Counted from the stretch's first letter, positions 44,332 to 53,697 are shown. The stretch: 64,000 nucleotides of DNA from Verrucomicrobiales bacterium (GCA_947478865.1 CANJXF010000006.1:1-64000), one strand, 5' to 3'. Notes: generated by a model not told the origin, from the sequence alone. Numbers and translations: made by a program.

Positions 44332-46212
44332 ATGCCTCACCGTCTTAGAGTTCTTCTTTCAGCCTATGCCTGCGAACCGAATAAAGGCTCCGAACCGGAG
44401 GTCGGTTGGCAGTGGGCCTTGCAGATGGCCCGTTTCCATGACGTGACGGTGCTTACCCGGCGCAACAATCGCCTGGAGATTGAGAAGGAGCTTGAGGTTC
44501 TTCGCGGAAAAGTTCCACTGCCCACGTTTCTGTATCATGATGAAGAGCCGGTGTTTCTGCTCATGAAGGCGCGTTTCCGGGCGGTAAAATCGTATTACGT
44601 CCTTTGGCAAAAATCCGCTCACGAGCTGGTCGCGCAACTTCACAAAGTGAAGCCATTTCACCTGCTCCACCACGTCACATTCGCCGGCTATCGCTATCCG
44701 ACCGTCATCTGGGATCAGGGAGTGCCTTGCGTGTGGGGACCCATCGGTGGAATTGAATCAATCCCGATGCGATTGCTGCCGTGGACGCATCCAACTTCGC
44801 TGATCCATGAGTCGCTGCGCAACATTCATAATTCTCTTCAATCGCTTCCGTTCAACATCCTCCCAAAGCGAGCGCACCAGTCCACCACCGTTCTCGCCTC
44901 CACCCATGAGATGCAGCAAATCCTGTCTCACCTCGGAACTGATGCGAAGTTGGTTCCCACAATCGGGTTGCATCTGGAAAGTTCGCCTGCACCAAGGAAA
45001 GAACGAAAGCCGGGGCCAATGCGGCTACTTTTTGTGGGCAATATCATTACTCTGAAGGGAGTGGATTTGGCGCTGCAGGCGTTAAAGAAGTCCAATACGG
45101 ACGCGACATTCACGTTGGTCGGCGACGGGAATTTCCTCACCGCTGCCCGGCGGCTCGCGGAGAAACTCGGCTTGCAGGCGCGCGTCGAATTTCGCGGGCG
45201 ATTACCGCGGGCGGAGGTCTTGCGGCTTTATTCCGACTTCGATGTTTTTATTTTTCCAAGCCTTCATGATACCGGCGGCTATGCTGTGATCGAAGCGATG
45301 TCCGCCGGTTTGCCGGTAATCTGTCTGGATTGCGGAGGGCCAGCAGTGGCCGTGCAAGCAAACTGCGGGCGAAGAATCCCGTTGGGCTCACGAGCGAAAG
45401 TCATCGAGCACCTCGCAAGCGCCATTTGCGACTACAACCAGAATCGAAACCTTTTCATTGAACATGGAGACGAGGCCCTTAAGTCCGTTTCGGAACGCTA
45501 CGGTTGGGGGAGAAAGGGCGAGCAAATGAACGAGATTTATCAAGAAACCGTTGCCTCTGTTAAAGCGCCGAGGCAGACGAGAAATGTCTTTCAGACTGCC
45601 TGGAAGTTTTTCTCGATTAAACAATTTCTCCTCAGCACATCCATCTTGTTCATGCTCGGCGTTTTGGGTTTTTTAAGCGTGAGCGCTCTGAAGAACAAAG
45701 CGGAGCTCATCGTCACCAAGAGTTTGCCCAGGCTTTCCTACGCGGGTGCGGCCAACGCGAATCTCTCCCAGGCCTTTAATCGAACCCTGCTGCTGCTGAC
45801 CACCGAAGACGCCGATAAAATCGCGGAATTTCAGCGCGACATCGAGACCTTCAGCGAAATCACCACCAAGTGTTTGGAGGGTTACAAGAATTCAGTGGAT
45901 TCCGATTTCGATAAAAGAAACTTCGAACGACTTCTGCATAAACGCGAGGCCTATATTCTGGTCAGGAACCAGGTCGTTGAGCTGGTGGGAAAGAATCAAA
46001 AAAAAGAGGCAACAATCCTGTGCAAAAAGTCACTTTTACCGGCCTATCTTGACTACAAGGAAGCGGGCGATGTCCTTTTGGATTACAATATGCAAGAGGG
46101 ACGAAGCCGGGGTGAAACCATCATGGATGTCTGCACCTACACGCAGTTATTCGTGGCGGTATTTCTCGTCGGCGTCTTCATCATGGGCTTTATGATCGGC
46201 CTGTTCCGATGA
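44332..46212 (+). CDS. Glycosyltransferase family 4 fused to a 4HB_MCP-type membrane sensor module
   Basis: 626 aa from ATG 44332. Residues 1-405 are a complete GT4 enzyme (RVLLSAYACEPNKGSEPEVG, LLFVGNIITLKGVDLALQAL, FIFPSLHDTGGYAVIEAMSAG). After a short linker come a transmembrane helix (about 431-452), a ~150-residue helical periplasmic domain (LPRLSYAGAANANLSQAFNR, LTTEDADKIAEFQRDIETF, FERLLHKREAYILVRNQV) and a second helix (about 601-624), ending in GLFR. This second part matches four-helix-bundle chemoreceptor input domains and stops just where HAMP would begin. The single open frame has no sign of a lost stop. The GT would be cytoplasmic and the bundle periplasmic, so an external signal could modulate glycosylation. 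Stop codons of this and the convergent GT9 gene abut as TGATCA. Confidence 0.85.
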   Translation: MPHRLRVLLSAYACEPNKGSEPEVGWQWALQMARFHDVTVLTRRNNRLEIEKELEVLRGKVPLPTFLYHDEEPVFLLMKARFRAVKSYYVLWQKSAHELVAQLHKVKPFHLLHHVTFAGYRYPTVIWDQGVPCVWGPIGGIESIPMRLLPWTHPTSLIHESLRNIHNSLQSLPFNILPKRAHQSTTVLASTHEMQQILSHLGTDAKLVPTIGLHLESSPAPRKERKPGPMRLLFVGNIITLKGVDLALQALKKSNTDATFTLVGDGNFLTAARRLAEKLGLQARVEFRGRLPRAEVLRLYSDFDVFIFPSLHDTGGYAVIEAMSAGLPVICLDCGGPAVAVQANCGRRIPLGSRAKVIEHLASAICDYNQNRNLFIEHGDEALKSVSERYGWGRKGEQMNEIYQETVASVKAPRQTRNVFQTAWKFFSIKQFLLSTSILFMLGVLGFLSVSALKNKAELIVTKSLPRLSYAGAANANLSQAFNRTLLLLTTEDADKIAEFQRDIETFSEITTKCLEGYKNSVDSDFDKRNFERLLHKREAYILVRNQVVELVGKNQKKEATILCKKSLLPAYLDYKEAGDVLLDYNMQEGRSRGETIMDVCTYTQLFVAVFLVGVFIMGFMIGLFR

Positions 46213-47214
46213 TCACGTTGCGGCCAACAATTTGGATTCGACCAAGCGGCTTTCGACAAACGCTTTTACTCTCACCCACACCTCCGCCTCACTCACGTTC
46301 AGCAGGCAATGGGGCGCGGGGAAACGGCAATAATCAAAGCACGGTTTGTACGGACAGGCCTTTCCCTCAATAAAATCACCGCGCGGATGCAGGGGCGCAA
46401 ACCACTCGGGTAACTGTGCTCCCATGATGGTAAATGTCGGGCACCCGCATTTTGCGGCAAGATGGCCGGGGCCGGAATCGTTGCCAATGAAGAGTGTTGA
46501 GTCGTCAATTATCTGCAATAGCTCGGCGATCGTTTTCGGCGCAACAACCGTTTTTTCGCCAAGGTCCAGCCATGATTGCTTCTGGTCGGCGTCGCAAGCC
46601 ACCTGCACCGGGTGTCCAGAGGCACGCAGGCGTTCCACGATCTTTTTGAAACGAACCAGAGGCCAGACTCTCACCGCTTGCCCTGCCCCGCTATGGACTA
46701 AAATTTTCTCCCCTTCCCTGAGCCGCTCAAAGTTCAGATCTTCTTTTGGAGGGAGTTCCAGGCCCAACGCCTTGCCGAGTTCACGCCAACTCTGATAACG
46801 GTGCGCGGTGCGTTCCGGCAATGGCAGCGGCTGGGTTAAAAAGCTCTGGCTGTGCAAGCGCGAAAATCCAAAGCGCCGTTCCGCACCAAAAGACCACAAA
46901 AGGAAATGATCGCGCGGATCCCATCTGCCCGAGACACCCACTTGAAAACGTTGCGATGAAAGATCCCGCCACAGCCGGAAAATCCTCAACCACGGCCAGG
47001 AAAGAAACCGATATTTCCCAGTGAACTCCGTCCAGGGTGCCGAGAAGGGAATCACGGATACTTCGGGCCAAAACCGCTTTTGCAGTTCCAGAGCGAACGG
47101 TTTTGCGAGGAGAGTCACCTCATATTTTTTACTGGCTGCCTTTAGGAAAGGCGTGGCAATCGCCAAGTCGCCAATCCCCCACAATTCCAGCACGATTAGT
47201 TTTGGTTTCATCAT
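46213..47214 (-). CDS. Glycosyltransferase family 9 (heptosyltransferase-like)
   Basis: 333 aa GT-B enzyme: LELWGIGDLAIATPFLKAA at the N-terminus, LVHSGAGQAVRVWPLVRF at the start of the donor domain, and the signature FIGNDSGPGHLAAKCGCPTFTIMG. A cysteine-rich stretch near the end (CPYKPCFDYCRFPAPHC) is common in this family. It transfers heptose or a related sugar to LPS or polysaccharide. Probable start ATG 47214 or the next codon. Confidence 0.9.
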   Translation of the reverse strand: MMKPKLIVLELWGIGDLAIATPFLKAASKKYEVTLLAKPFALELQKRFWPEVSVIPFSAPWTEFTGKYRFLSWPWLRIFRLWRDLSSQRFQVGVSGRWDPRDHFLLWSFGAERRFGFSRLHSQSFLTQPLPLPERTAHRYQSWRELGKALGLELPPKEDLNFERLREGEKILVHSGAGQAVRVWPLVRFKKIVERLRASGHPVQVACDADQKQSWLDLGEKTVVAPKTIAELLQIIDDSTLFIGNDSGPGHLAAKCGCPTFTIMGAQLPEWFAPLHPRGDFIEGKACPYKPCFDYCRFPAPHCLLNVSEAEVWVRVKAFVESRLVESKLLAAT

Positions 47215-47460
47215 GACACGAATCTGGGGAGGAGCGGCTAGCCACTCAACCCCGAGCCCTTGGCCCCTTCCGTTTCCGAGGTGACTAAATTCATCGAGAC
47301 ACTGAAAAGTTTAAATAGGTTTCGCATCATGTAAAGTCTGGCCTCACGGCCTTTGCCTTCATTTGATTCGGCAAATCTGTAATCAATCTTCGAAGAGACA
47401 AGGAAATCCTTCGCCTCATTCAATGTTTTTCACGACAAACGCCTTGGCATTTGATACGAA

Positions 47461-48351
47461 TTGGCCATGCGCAAAATCCTATTCACCCTGCTGGTTGCTT
47501 TCGCGGCGCTCACATCGCAGTCGCAAAACAACGTTCATTTTACTCGCACCGAAGATATCCTTTACGCACGAAAATTCGGCACCGCCCTGACGCTCGACGT
47601 GATCCAACCGGACAAACCGAACGGACTCGGCATCATCTTCATGGTCAGCGGCGGATTTTTTTCCAGTCACGAAGCGATCAACCCGAAATCGTATCAGCCC
47701 TATCTGGAGCGCGGCTACACCATCTTCGCCATCGTGCATGGGTCGCAGCCGAAATTTACCATCACGGAAATCGAGCAGGACATCCATCGCGCGGTGCGGT
47801 TTGTTCGGCACAATGCGGCCAAATACAAAATCGATCCGAACCATCTCGGCATCACCGGCGGCAGCGCGGGGGGACATCTCTCGCTGACCATGGGCACGCA
47901 GGGAACAAGCGGCAATCCCGACGCCAAGGATCCGATCGATCGCGAGAGCAGCGCGGTCCAATGCGTGGCCTGCTTTTTTCCGCCAACTGATTTCGCGAAC
48001 TGGGGCAAGCCAGGCGATGACGCCGTGGGCGTTGGCACTCTGGTCAAATTCCAGCCCGCCTTCGGTTCGCGCAGTGAAACAGCCGAAAGCCGACAGGCCT
48101 TGAGCAAAGAGATTTCTCCCATCCATTACGTCACGGCCAAAATGCCGCCCACCTTGATCGTCCATGGTGACTCAGACAAGTTGGTACCGCTATACCAGGC
48201 GCAAGCCTTTGAGAAACGCTGTCGCGAAGTTGAGGCGCCGTTCAAGCTGATCGTGCGCGAAGGCAAAGATCACGGCTGGCCCGGCATGGACGTGGACATG
48301 CGCGTCTTCGCCGACTGGTTCGACGAACACCTGCGCGGGATCAAGAAGTAG
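47461..48351 (+). CDS. Exported alpha/beta-hydrolase (esterase/lipase, BD-FAE-like)
   Basis: 296 aa. Signal peptide (MRKILFTLLVAFAALTSQSQ), oxyanion region MVSGGFFSS, nucleophile elbow GGSAGGHLSL, acid HGDSDKLVPL and histidine in KDHGWPG. The fold resembles carbohydrate esterases that deacetylate or deferuloylate plant polysaccharides. The 246-base divergent region shared with the GT9 gene shows no clear promoter or other feature by eye. Confidence 0.88.
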   Translation: MAMRKILFTLLVAFAALTSQSQNNVHFTRTEDILYARKFGTALTLDVIQPDKPNGLGIIFMVSGGFFSSHEAINPKSYQPYLERGYTIFAIVHGSQPKFTITEIEQDIHRAVRFVRHNAAKYKIDPNHLGITGGSAGGHLSLTMGTQGTSGNPDAKDPIDRESSAVQCVACFFPPTDFANWGKPGDDAVGVGTLVKFQPAFGSRSETAESRQALSKEISPIHYVTAKMPPTLIVHGDSDKLVPLYQAQAFEKRCREVEAPFKLIVREGKDHGWPGMDVDMRVFADWFDEHLRGIKK

Positions 48352-48443
48352 GTTTTCATGAATAGGGAGGCGCAGGGTAAACAGGATATCGGCCCAACGC
48401 CTTCCCTGAAATTCTGCCTATCCCTGTAGAAATTTCCTCGTCC

Positions 48444-48478
48444 TTGTCTTTGCCTTGCGATTTCGCATAATTTTCTTC
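48444..48478 (+). promoter_or_regulatory. Promoter-like element abutting the fmdB start
   Basis: TTGTCT (48444-48449), 18-base spacer, TAATTT (48468-48473), then 5 bases to the ATG at 48479. Consistent with a leaderless transcript. Confidence 0.3.
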
Positions 48479-48706
48479 ATGCCAATCTACGAATTTCATT
48501 GTGACAAATGCGGCGCGGACAACGAACTGCTCGTGCGCTCCAGCGACTGGCAAGGCACGCCCTGTCCCAAATGCGGTTCGACCCGGCTGACGAAAAAGTT
48601 TTCCACCTTCGCTTCCTCAGTCAGCGGACAGGATAGCGGCCCATCGTGCTCAGGTGTGCCCAGCTCGTGCGGCCGCTGCGGCACCGGCGTGCCTCACTCG
48701 CACTGA
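48479..48706 (+). CDS. FmdB-family zinc-ribbon protein
   Basis: 75 aa from ATG 48479 (MPIYEFHCDKCG); the frame extends 8 residues upstream without support. CDKCG and CPKCG form the zinc ribbon (the regulatory FmdB domain), followed by a Ser/Gly/Cys tail with CGRCGTG. Small proteins of this family are widespread and mostly uncharacterised; the name derives from a putative regulator of formamidase. Confidence 0.9.
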   Translation: MPIYEFHCDKCGADNELLVRSSDWQGTPCPKCGSTRLTKKFSTFASSVSGQDSGPSCSGVPSSCGRCGTGVPHSH

Positions 48707-48759
48707 AAATCAACCCAGCGACAACCCATCGTGTTAAGAATCACCTATAGCCTGCTGTT

Positions 48760-49215
48760 ATGAAACTATCCGAAGTCATCGCCGAATTACGAACTCTCAA
48801 CGAACCTGCGCCAAAGCCGGCGCGACTGCCGACCGAAACCGAAGTGGCCGCGGTGGAGAAGCGTCTTGGAATCCGTTTCCAAACTGACTACCGTTATTTT
48901 CTGCTGCACGGCAGCGACATCATTTATGGAGCGGTCGAGCCGGCCATGGTTACGCCCGATGCGGGCCATTTGGATTTGGTTGAGCTAGCCACCGAGGCGT
49001 GGGAGGTGGGCGTGCCGGCCGAATTGCTGCCGTTTTGCGAATCAGACGGCGACTACTATTGCCTGAAAACGAATGGGCGCGTTCTTTATTGGTCGGATGA
49101 GGGCAGCATCAACGAGAGCTGGCCCAATCTCGCCACCTGGATTCAGCAGGTCTGGATGGAAGAACAAGAAGAGCAAGACGAGGACGAGGAGCCCGAAGAA
49201 GACGACGACGAATGA
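48760..49215 (+). CDS. SMI1/KNR4-family protein with acidic tail
   Basis: 151 aa. The SMI1/KNR4 domain is recognisable from LPTETEVAAVEKRLGIRFQTDYRYFLLH (in part) to PNLATWIQQVW. The last ~20 residues are almost entirely Glu/Asp. Many bacterial members are immunity proteins for contact-dependent toxins, but no toxin gene is nearby, so an orphan or housekeeping role is equally likely. Confidence 0.85.
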   Translation: MKLSEVIAELRTLNEPAPKPARLPTETEVAAVEKRLGIRFQTDYRYFLLHGSDIIYGAVEPAMVTPDAGHLDLVELATEAWEVGVPAELLPFCESDGDYYCLKTNGRVLYWSDEGSINESWPNLATWIQQVWMEEQEEQDEDEEPEEDDDE

Positions 49216-49275
49216 AAGCGGTCGACATGTCCCGGAGATAGGTTGAGTGGATAAGTGGCTTTCCGAATTGAAAAC

Positions 49276-49950
49276 TCATCGTAGCTGCTCCGCCTTGAAT
49301 GCGCGCAAATCCTCCACCGCCCAATCGGGCTTGTGGGCGTGCAGTTCGTCGAGCTTGGAACCGCCGGTCGCCACAGCAAGAACCTTGGCGCCGATCGCGC
49401 GCGCGCAGCGGATGTCCAGCGGCGTGTCGCCAATCACCAGGACTTCTTCGCCGCGCAATTTCGTTTTCAAAACTTCTTCGCCGCGTTGCTTGGCGATGGC
49501 TGCGATCTGGTCGCGCTCCTCGTGGTCGTCGGCGAACCCGCCGAACGCGAACGATTTCCACAAGTTGTAATGGCGCAATTTGATTTCCGCGCCGCGCCGG
49601 ATATTTCCGGTGAGCAAACCGATCGCTGGCGGATTGGATTGCAGGCGCAGTTCATTCAAAAGCGGATTCACTCCGGGACAGATACCGCCTTCGCACTGCA
49701 AAATCATTTGCTCCAGATGCGACAAGTAGGTTTCAAAGAAACGTTCGAAATGGGTCGCGTCCGGGGTGATGCCGTGATGGGAAAAGAACTCGCGCACGAG
49801 CGAGACATCGGTGCGTCCGGCGAATTTTAATTTCTCCGCGCCGTTGGCGAGACCGAATTCCGTTTCAAACGCGCGCGTGAACGCCTTGACCCCCGCCCCG
49901 CCGGTGCGCACGAGCGTCCCGTCGATATCAAATAAAACCAGTTTAATCAT
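49276..49950 (-). CDS. HAD-family phosphatase (phosphoglycolate phosphatase-like)
   Basis: 224 aa. Motif I VLFDIDGTLVRTGG, motif II IGLLTGNIRRG and motif IV VLVIGDTPLDIRCA are present with a helical cap inserted after motif I. The closest functional class by layout is Gph/beta-phosphoglucomutase-like phosphatases; the substrate cannot be determined. Confidence 0.9.
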   Translation of the reverse strand: MIKLVLFDIDGTLVRTGGAGVKAFTRAFETEFGLANGAEKLKFAGRTDVSLVREFFSHHGITPDATHFERFFETYLSHLEQMILQCEGGICPGVNPLLNELRLQSNPPAIGLLTGNIRRGAEIKLRHYNLWKSFAFGGFADDHEERDQIAAIAKQRGEEVLKTKLRGEEVLVIGDTPLDIRCARAIGAKVLAVATGGSKLDELHAHKPDWAVEDLRAFKAEQLR

Positions 49951-49996
49951 TTCGGCGACAATGGTAGGCTAGCCGTCAATCTTTCATCTCAAAAAA

Positions 49997-50677
49997 GTGG
50001 TGAGGCCGAAGAATTCAGTGAAAAACAAAATTGCCTTCACGTTGATCGAGCTCTTGGTCGTCATCGCGATCATCGCGATTCTCGCGGGGTTGTTGTTGCC
50101 CGCACTCGCCAAGGCAAAAGAAAAAGCCAATGCCACGCAGTGCCTGAACAACCTGAAGCAATGGGGCTTGGCCACGCAGCTTTACGCCACCGACAACAAC
50201 GACTATTTGCCGCCAGAAGGTTTTGGCAGCCCAGGAGCAGGCCCCATCACGAGCAGCGCCTGGTATGTTGATTTGCCGAAAATGCTGGGCCTTCCGGCTT
50301 ACGACACGATGCCATGGCGCACGAATGCGATCAAACCAGCGCTTTCCCTCTTCGTTTGTCCGTCCAATCCGCGGCTCAGCAATGGCAACAATCTTTTCCA
50401 TTACTGTCTCAACGAAAACGTCGATGGAACCGGCGTCAACGACAAGCCAACGAAAATTGGCTCGATCAACAACCCAACCCAGATGGTCTGGATCTTTGAT
50501 TCGAAAAACCTCCCCGCCGTTGGCGGATGGACCTTCGTTCACACCAATCTCCACAGCAAAGGCGCGCAGTTCACTTTTCTCGACGGCCACGCGGCGCGAT
50601 TTAGAAGCGCGGATTACTGGGATTTCGCCAGCAACACAGCGCGCACAAACAATCCGAATCTCCGCTGGATTCCCTGA
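49997..50677 (+). CDS. Type II secretion-like prepilin with H-X9-DG C-terminus
   Basis: 226 aa (GTG at 49997; a GTG at 50018 would give a shorter leader). A type IV prepilin cleavage site ([25 protein letters not shown] motif) is followed by [20 protein letters not shown] and a C-terminal domain ending [13 protein letters not shown], i.e. the H-X9-DG signature. Such pseudopilins are heavily expanded in Planctomycetes and Verrucomicrobia. It precedes the sulfatase gene by 55 bases. Confidence 0.93.
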   Translation: MVRPKNSVKNKIAFTLIELLVVIAIIAILAGLLLPALAKAKEKANATQCLNNLKQWGLATQLYATDNNDYLPPEGFGSPGAGPITSSAWYVDLPKMLGLPAYDTMPWRTNAIKPALSLFVCPSNPRLSNGNNLFHYCLNENVDGTGVNDKPTKIGSINNPTQMVWIFDSKNLPAVGGWTFVHTNLHSKGAQFTFLDGHAARFRSADYWDFASNTARTNNPNLRWIP

Positions 50678-50696
50678 CGAATCTTTTCCAAATTCT

Positions 50697-50732
50697 TTGC
50701 CTTGCCGACTGGCTCCCGGTTAAATTTCGCGG
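50697..50732 (+). promoter_or_regulatory. Promoter-like element abutting the sulfatase start
   Basis: TTGCCT (50697-50702), 18-base spacer, TAAATT (50721-50726), then 6 bases to the ATG at 50733. Confidence 0.35.
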
Positions 50733-52130
50733 ATGAAATCCCGCCCCAATTTGCTTTTCATCCTCTGCTGTTTTCTTGGCAGTCTGCTTCCGCTGGCTCA
50801 AGCAGTCGCGCGTCCGCCGAACATCATCATCATTCTCGCTGACGACCTCGGTTACGGCGACCTCGGTTGCTACGGTCATCCGAGCATTCGCACGCCGAAC
50901 CTCGACCGCATGGCTGCCGAAGGAATGCGCTTCACTGATTTTTACGTTGCCGCCACCGTCTGCACACCGAGCCGCGCGGCATTGCTCACTGGCCGTTTGC
51001 CCATCCGCACCGGCATGGCGGGAAGCGAATCGCGTCGCGTGCTTTACGGAGTTTCAACCGGCGGTCTGCCGACGAACGAAGTCACGATTGCCACTGCGCT
51101 CAAATCGAAGAATTACGCCACCGCCTGCATCGGCAAATGGCATCTTGGCCACCTGCCACAATTCCTGCCGACCTCGCACGGTTTTGACTCCTACTTCGGC
51201 TTGCTCTGGTCCAACGACATGGAGCCGAATGGGAAAAATGCCAAACGCGCCTCGCAAGACCTCGATGCCGATCAGTCCTGGTGGAAACCTTCGCTCTACC
51301 GGAATGATAAGGTCATCGAGCAGCCGACCGACTTGTCGTTGTTAACAAAACGTTACACCGCCGAGGCAACACAATTTATTCGCGACCATAAAAAGAAGCC
51401 GTTCTTCCTCTATCTCCCTCACACCTACCCGCACATGCCGCTGTTTGCTTCAAAAAATTTCAAGGGAACCTCGGCTCGCGGTTTATATGGAGACGTCGTG
51501 CAGGAGCTAGACTGGAGCGTCGGACAAATTCTGGAAACGTTGCGCAAAGAGAACTTGGCGGAAAATACCTTGGTGTTTTTCACCAGCGACAATGGCCCCT
51601 GGCTGATCAAGGAACTTGCCGGCGGCTCGGCCGGCCCGCTCCGCGAAGGCAAAGGCAGCACGTGGGAAGGCGGCATGCGCGAACCGGCCATCGCCTGGTG
51701 GCCGAAAAAGATCAAGGCTGGCGGCGTCACCAGCGCGCTCGCTTCCTCGCTGGATTTGATTAACACCTGCGCCGCGCTGGCCGGCGCGACGCTGCCCAAA
51801 GACCGAACGATGGATGGCGTCAACCTCGCGCCGATTCTTTTTGGAAACGGAAAAAGCGAACGTGACCTGATGTTTTATTATCGCGGAAACGAACTGTTCG
51901 CGGTGCGCAAAGGGGATTTTAAAGCGCACTTCCAAACCGCGCCGGGCTACCCGGGAAATCGAGCGCAGGACAAATTTGAAAAGCACGAAACACCGCTGTT
52001 GTTCAACCTCGTGCAGGACCCCGGGGAGCGATTCAACATCGCCAGCGCCCACGCCGATGTGCTCGCCGACATCCAGCGCGAAGTCGCAAAGCATCGCGCC
52101 AACCTGGTCCCCGGCACGCCACAATATTGA
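50733..52130 (+). CDS. Formylglycine-dependent sulfatase, exported
   Basis: 465 aa. Signal peptide ([20 protein letters not shown]), then [19 protein letters not shown] with metal-binding aspartates, and the sulfatase signature [12 protein letters not shown] with Cys77 as the formylglycine precursor. GKWHLG, TSDNGPW and [12 protein letters not shown] complete the active site. It hydrolyses sulfate esters, probably of algal or host polysaccharides, in the periplasm or outside. Unlike the copy at 11188-11957 it is complete. Confidence 0.95.
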   Translation: MKSRPNLLFILCCFLGSLLPLAQAVARPPNIIIILADDLGYGDLGCYGHPSIRTPNLDRMAAEGMRFTDFYVAATVCTPSRAALLTGRLPIRTGMAGSESRRVLYGVSTGGLPTNEVTIATALKSKNYATACIGKWHLGHLPQFLPTSHGFDSYFGLLWSNDMEPNGKNAKRASQDLDADQSWWKPSLYRNDKVIEQPTDLSLLTKRYTAEATQFIRDHKKKPFFLYLPHTYPHMPLFASKNFKGTSARGLYGDVVQELDWSVGQILETLRKENLAENTLVFFTSDNGPWLIKELAGGSAGPLREGKGSTWEGGMREPAIAWWPKKIKAGGVTSALASSLDLINTCAALAGATLPKDRTMDGVNLAPILFGNGKSERDLMFYYRGNELFAVRKGDFKAHFQTAPGYPGNRAQDKFEKHETPLLFNLVQDPGERFNIASAHADVLADIQREVAKHRANLVPGTPQY

Positions 52131-52151
52131 TTCTGCCACGAACGAAGGAGC

Positions 52152-52167
52152 GCGGCATTTATGCCGC
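52152..52167 (+). other. Small hairpin between sulfatase and TauE/SafE genes
   Basis: GCGGCAT and ATGCCGC (7 bp, TT loop) lie 22 bases after the sulfatase stop. No T tract follows; it may be a weak terminator or a REP-like element. The rest of the 184-base gap shows nothing recognisable. Confidence 0.3.
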
Positions 52168-52314
52168 TTCAAGATGGCAACAAGAGAAGCGGTCCGGACT
52201 TTATTTGCGCGAGGCTTGACGCATTGATCAAGGGGCATGAACTCAGCACTCCCGCAAGCTTTGTCTCGTAAACCCTGCTGGAGTTTCATCCGAAACTAAT
52301 TACGCTGCGCCGCA

Positions 52315-53031
52315 ATGAATTGGCCTCTCATCATCGCCATCCTGTCCTGCGCTGGCTTCGTGCAAGGCATGACCGGCTTTGGCTTCGGACTCGTTTCGAT
52401 GTCCCTCTTGCCCGCGATTCTCGGCCTGAAGCAAGCCGCGGCGATCGGCACCTTTTATGGATTGCTCGTGATCATTGGGACCTTCATTCGGCACTACCGC
52501 GATTACAATTGGCGCCTCGGAATCCCCTTCCTGATCAGCTCCTGCATCGGCGTGCCTGTGGGTGTTTATTTTCTGGAAAATCTGAATGAAGGACTTCTGC
52601 TCAAAGTGCTCGGCGTGGTGATGGTCTATTTTGCCGTGCGGGAATTCGTTTTCAAAAAACGCCTGGAAAGCATCAGCACTCCCACGTCTATTCCGTTCGG
52701 TCTGTTCAGCGGCTGCTTGAGCGGTGCGTTTAATCTCGGCGGAATTCCCACCGCGACCTACGCCTACGCGCACCCCTGGACGCGCGGACAAATCATGGCG
52801 TTTTTGCAAACCATGTTGATCCTCAGTTGCACGCTGCGCCTTTTTCTCTACGGCAAAATTGGCTATCTCAAGGAGTTTTCCTGGAGCTTCGGCGCGATCG
52901 TCGCGGTGCCGCTGTTCGCCTCGATGTTTTTCGGCAACTACGTCATGAGCCGCATTCATCCCAGGCATATGCGGAAAGGGATTTTTGCGTTCATCGGCCT
53001 GGCGGGACTTTACTACTTGTTTCTTCACTGA
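52315..53031 (+). CDS. TauE/SafE-type (TSUP) membrane anion exporter
   Basis: 238 aa integral membrane protein with about seven helices. The family repeats show as FVQGMTGFGFGLVSMSLLP and LFSGCLSGAFNLGGIPTATY. TSUP proteins export sulfite, sulfoacetate or related organosulfur anions. The proximity of a sulfatase gene makes a link to sulfur handling attractive, but this is inference. Confidence 0.88.
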   Translation: MNWPLIIAILSCAGFVQGMTGFGFGLVSMSLLPAILGLKQAAAIGTFYGLLVIIGTFIRHYRDYNWRLGIPFLISSCIGVPVGVYFLENLNEGLLLKVLGVVMVYFAVREFVFKKRLESISTPTSIPFGLFSGCLSGAFNLGGIPTATYAYAHPWTRGQIMAFLQTMLILSCTLRLFLYGKIGYLKEFSWSFGAIVAVPLFASMFFGNYVMSRIHPRHMRKGIFAFIGLAGLYYLFLH

Positions 53032-53107
53032 ATCGAACTCACGAGAGCGCGTTGACTTTCCAGAAAAAAATTAGCAGGCTCGCGTCGTTCCCGTTTCAAC
53101 AAATTGC

Positions 53108-53308
53108 ATGAAAACAAAAATCATTCCCGTTCTCCTGCTCGCCGTGGTGGCGATCGTTCTCCAAGGCTGCATCGCCTTTCCGCCGTTGGTTCAGGTGGAG
53201 CATAAAGAATCCGCCAACAACAACGACGCCATCATGCGCAAACTCGATTCAATCGAACGCCGCCTGGACAATCTTGAAAAACGGCCGATGAACCGCCCGC
53301 CGCAATAA
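53108..53308 (+). CDS. Small lipoprotein
   Basis: 66 aa. A signal peptide with lipobox VLQGC (mature Cys20) leads a short charged segment ending in a coiled coil (IMRKLDSIERRLDNLEKRP), a heptad pattern that suggests oligomerisation. No family known. It lies 2 bases before the RidA gene, so the two may be cotranscribed. Confidence 0.7.
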   Translation: MKTKIIPVLLLAVVAIVLQGCIAFPPLVQVEHKESANNNDAIMRKLDSIERRLDNLEKRPMNRPPQ

Positions 53309-53310
53309 TC

Positions 53311-53697
53311 ATGGCCAAAAAAGAAATCAAACATCCGGAAAAAGAGAAAAGCACCGGCGCCTATTCCGCCGGCGTGGAAATCGATGGCTGGGTCTTTGTC
53401 AGCGGACAAGGCCCGCTCGATTCGAAAACAGCTGAGGTGATTCGCGGCAGCATCGAGGAAGAAACATTGCTCGCGCTGTCGCATATCGAAAAAATCCTGC
53501 GCGCCGCCGGTTGCACGTTGCACGACGTCGTCAAAAGCACCGTGCATCTCTCAGACATCAAGGACTTCGACCGTTTCAACGCCGTTTACAAAAACTTTTT
53601 CAAGGACGTCTCCGTCCTGCCTGCGCGAACTACCGTCCAATCGGTCCTGTGGGGCGGCATCAAAGTGGAGATCGATGTCGTGGCGAAGAAGAGTTGA
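53311..53697 (+). CDS. RidA-family reactive-imine/enamine deaminase
   Basis: 128 aa. STGAYSAGVEIDGWVFVSGQ, the LSDIKDFDRFNAVY segment and PARTTVQ (the arginine that binds the substrate carboxylate) followed by VEIDVVA identify YjgF/YER057c/UK114. RidA deaminates 2-aminoacrylate-type intermediates in the cytoplasm and protects PLP enzymes. Confidence 0.93.
   Translation: MAKKEIKHPEKEKSTGAYSAGVEIDGWVFVSGQGPLDSKTAEVIRGSIEEETLLALSHIEKILRAAGCTLHDVVKSTVHLSDIKDFDRFNAVYKNFFKDVSVLPARTTVQSVLWGGIKVEIDVVAKKS

Noticed and set aside
48760..49215. SMI1/KNR4 gene as part of a toxin-immunity module
   Set aside because: No toxin, Rhs or contact-dependent inhibition gene lies nearby; the family also has non-immunity members.
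52300..53028. Minus-strand open frame of 242 codons, His/Glu/Arg-rich
   Set aside because: Exact antisense of the TauE/SafE gene; its odd composition reflects complementing membrane-protein codons.
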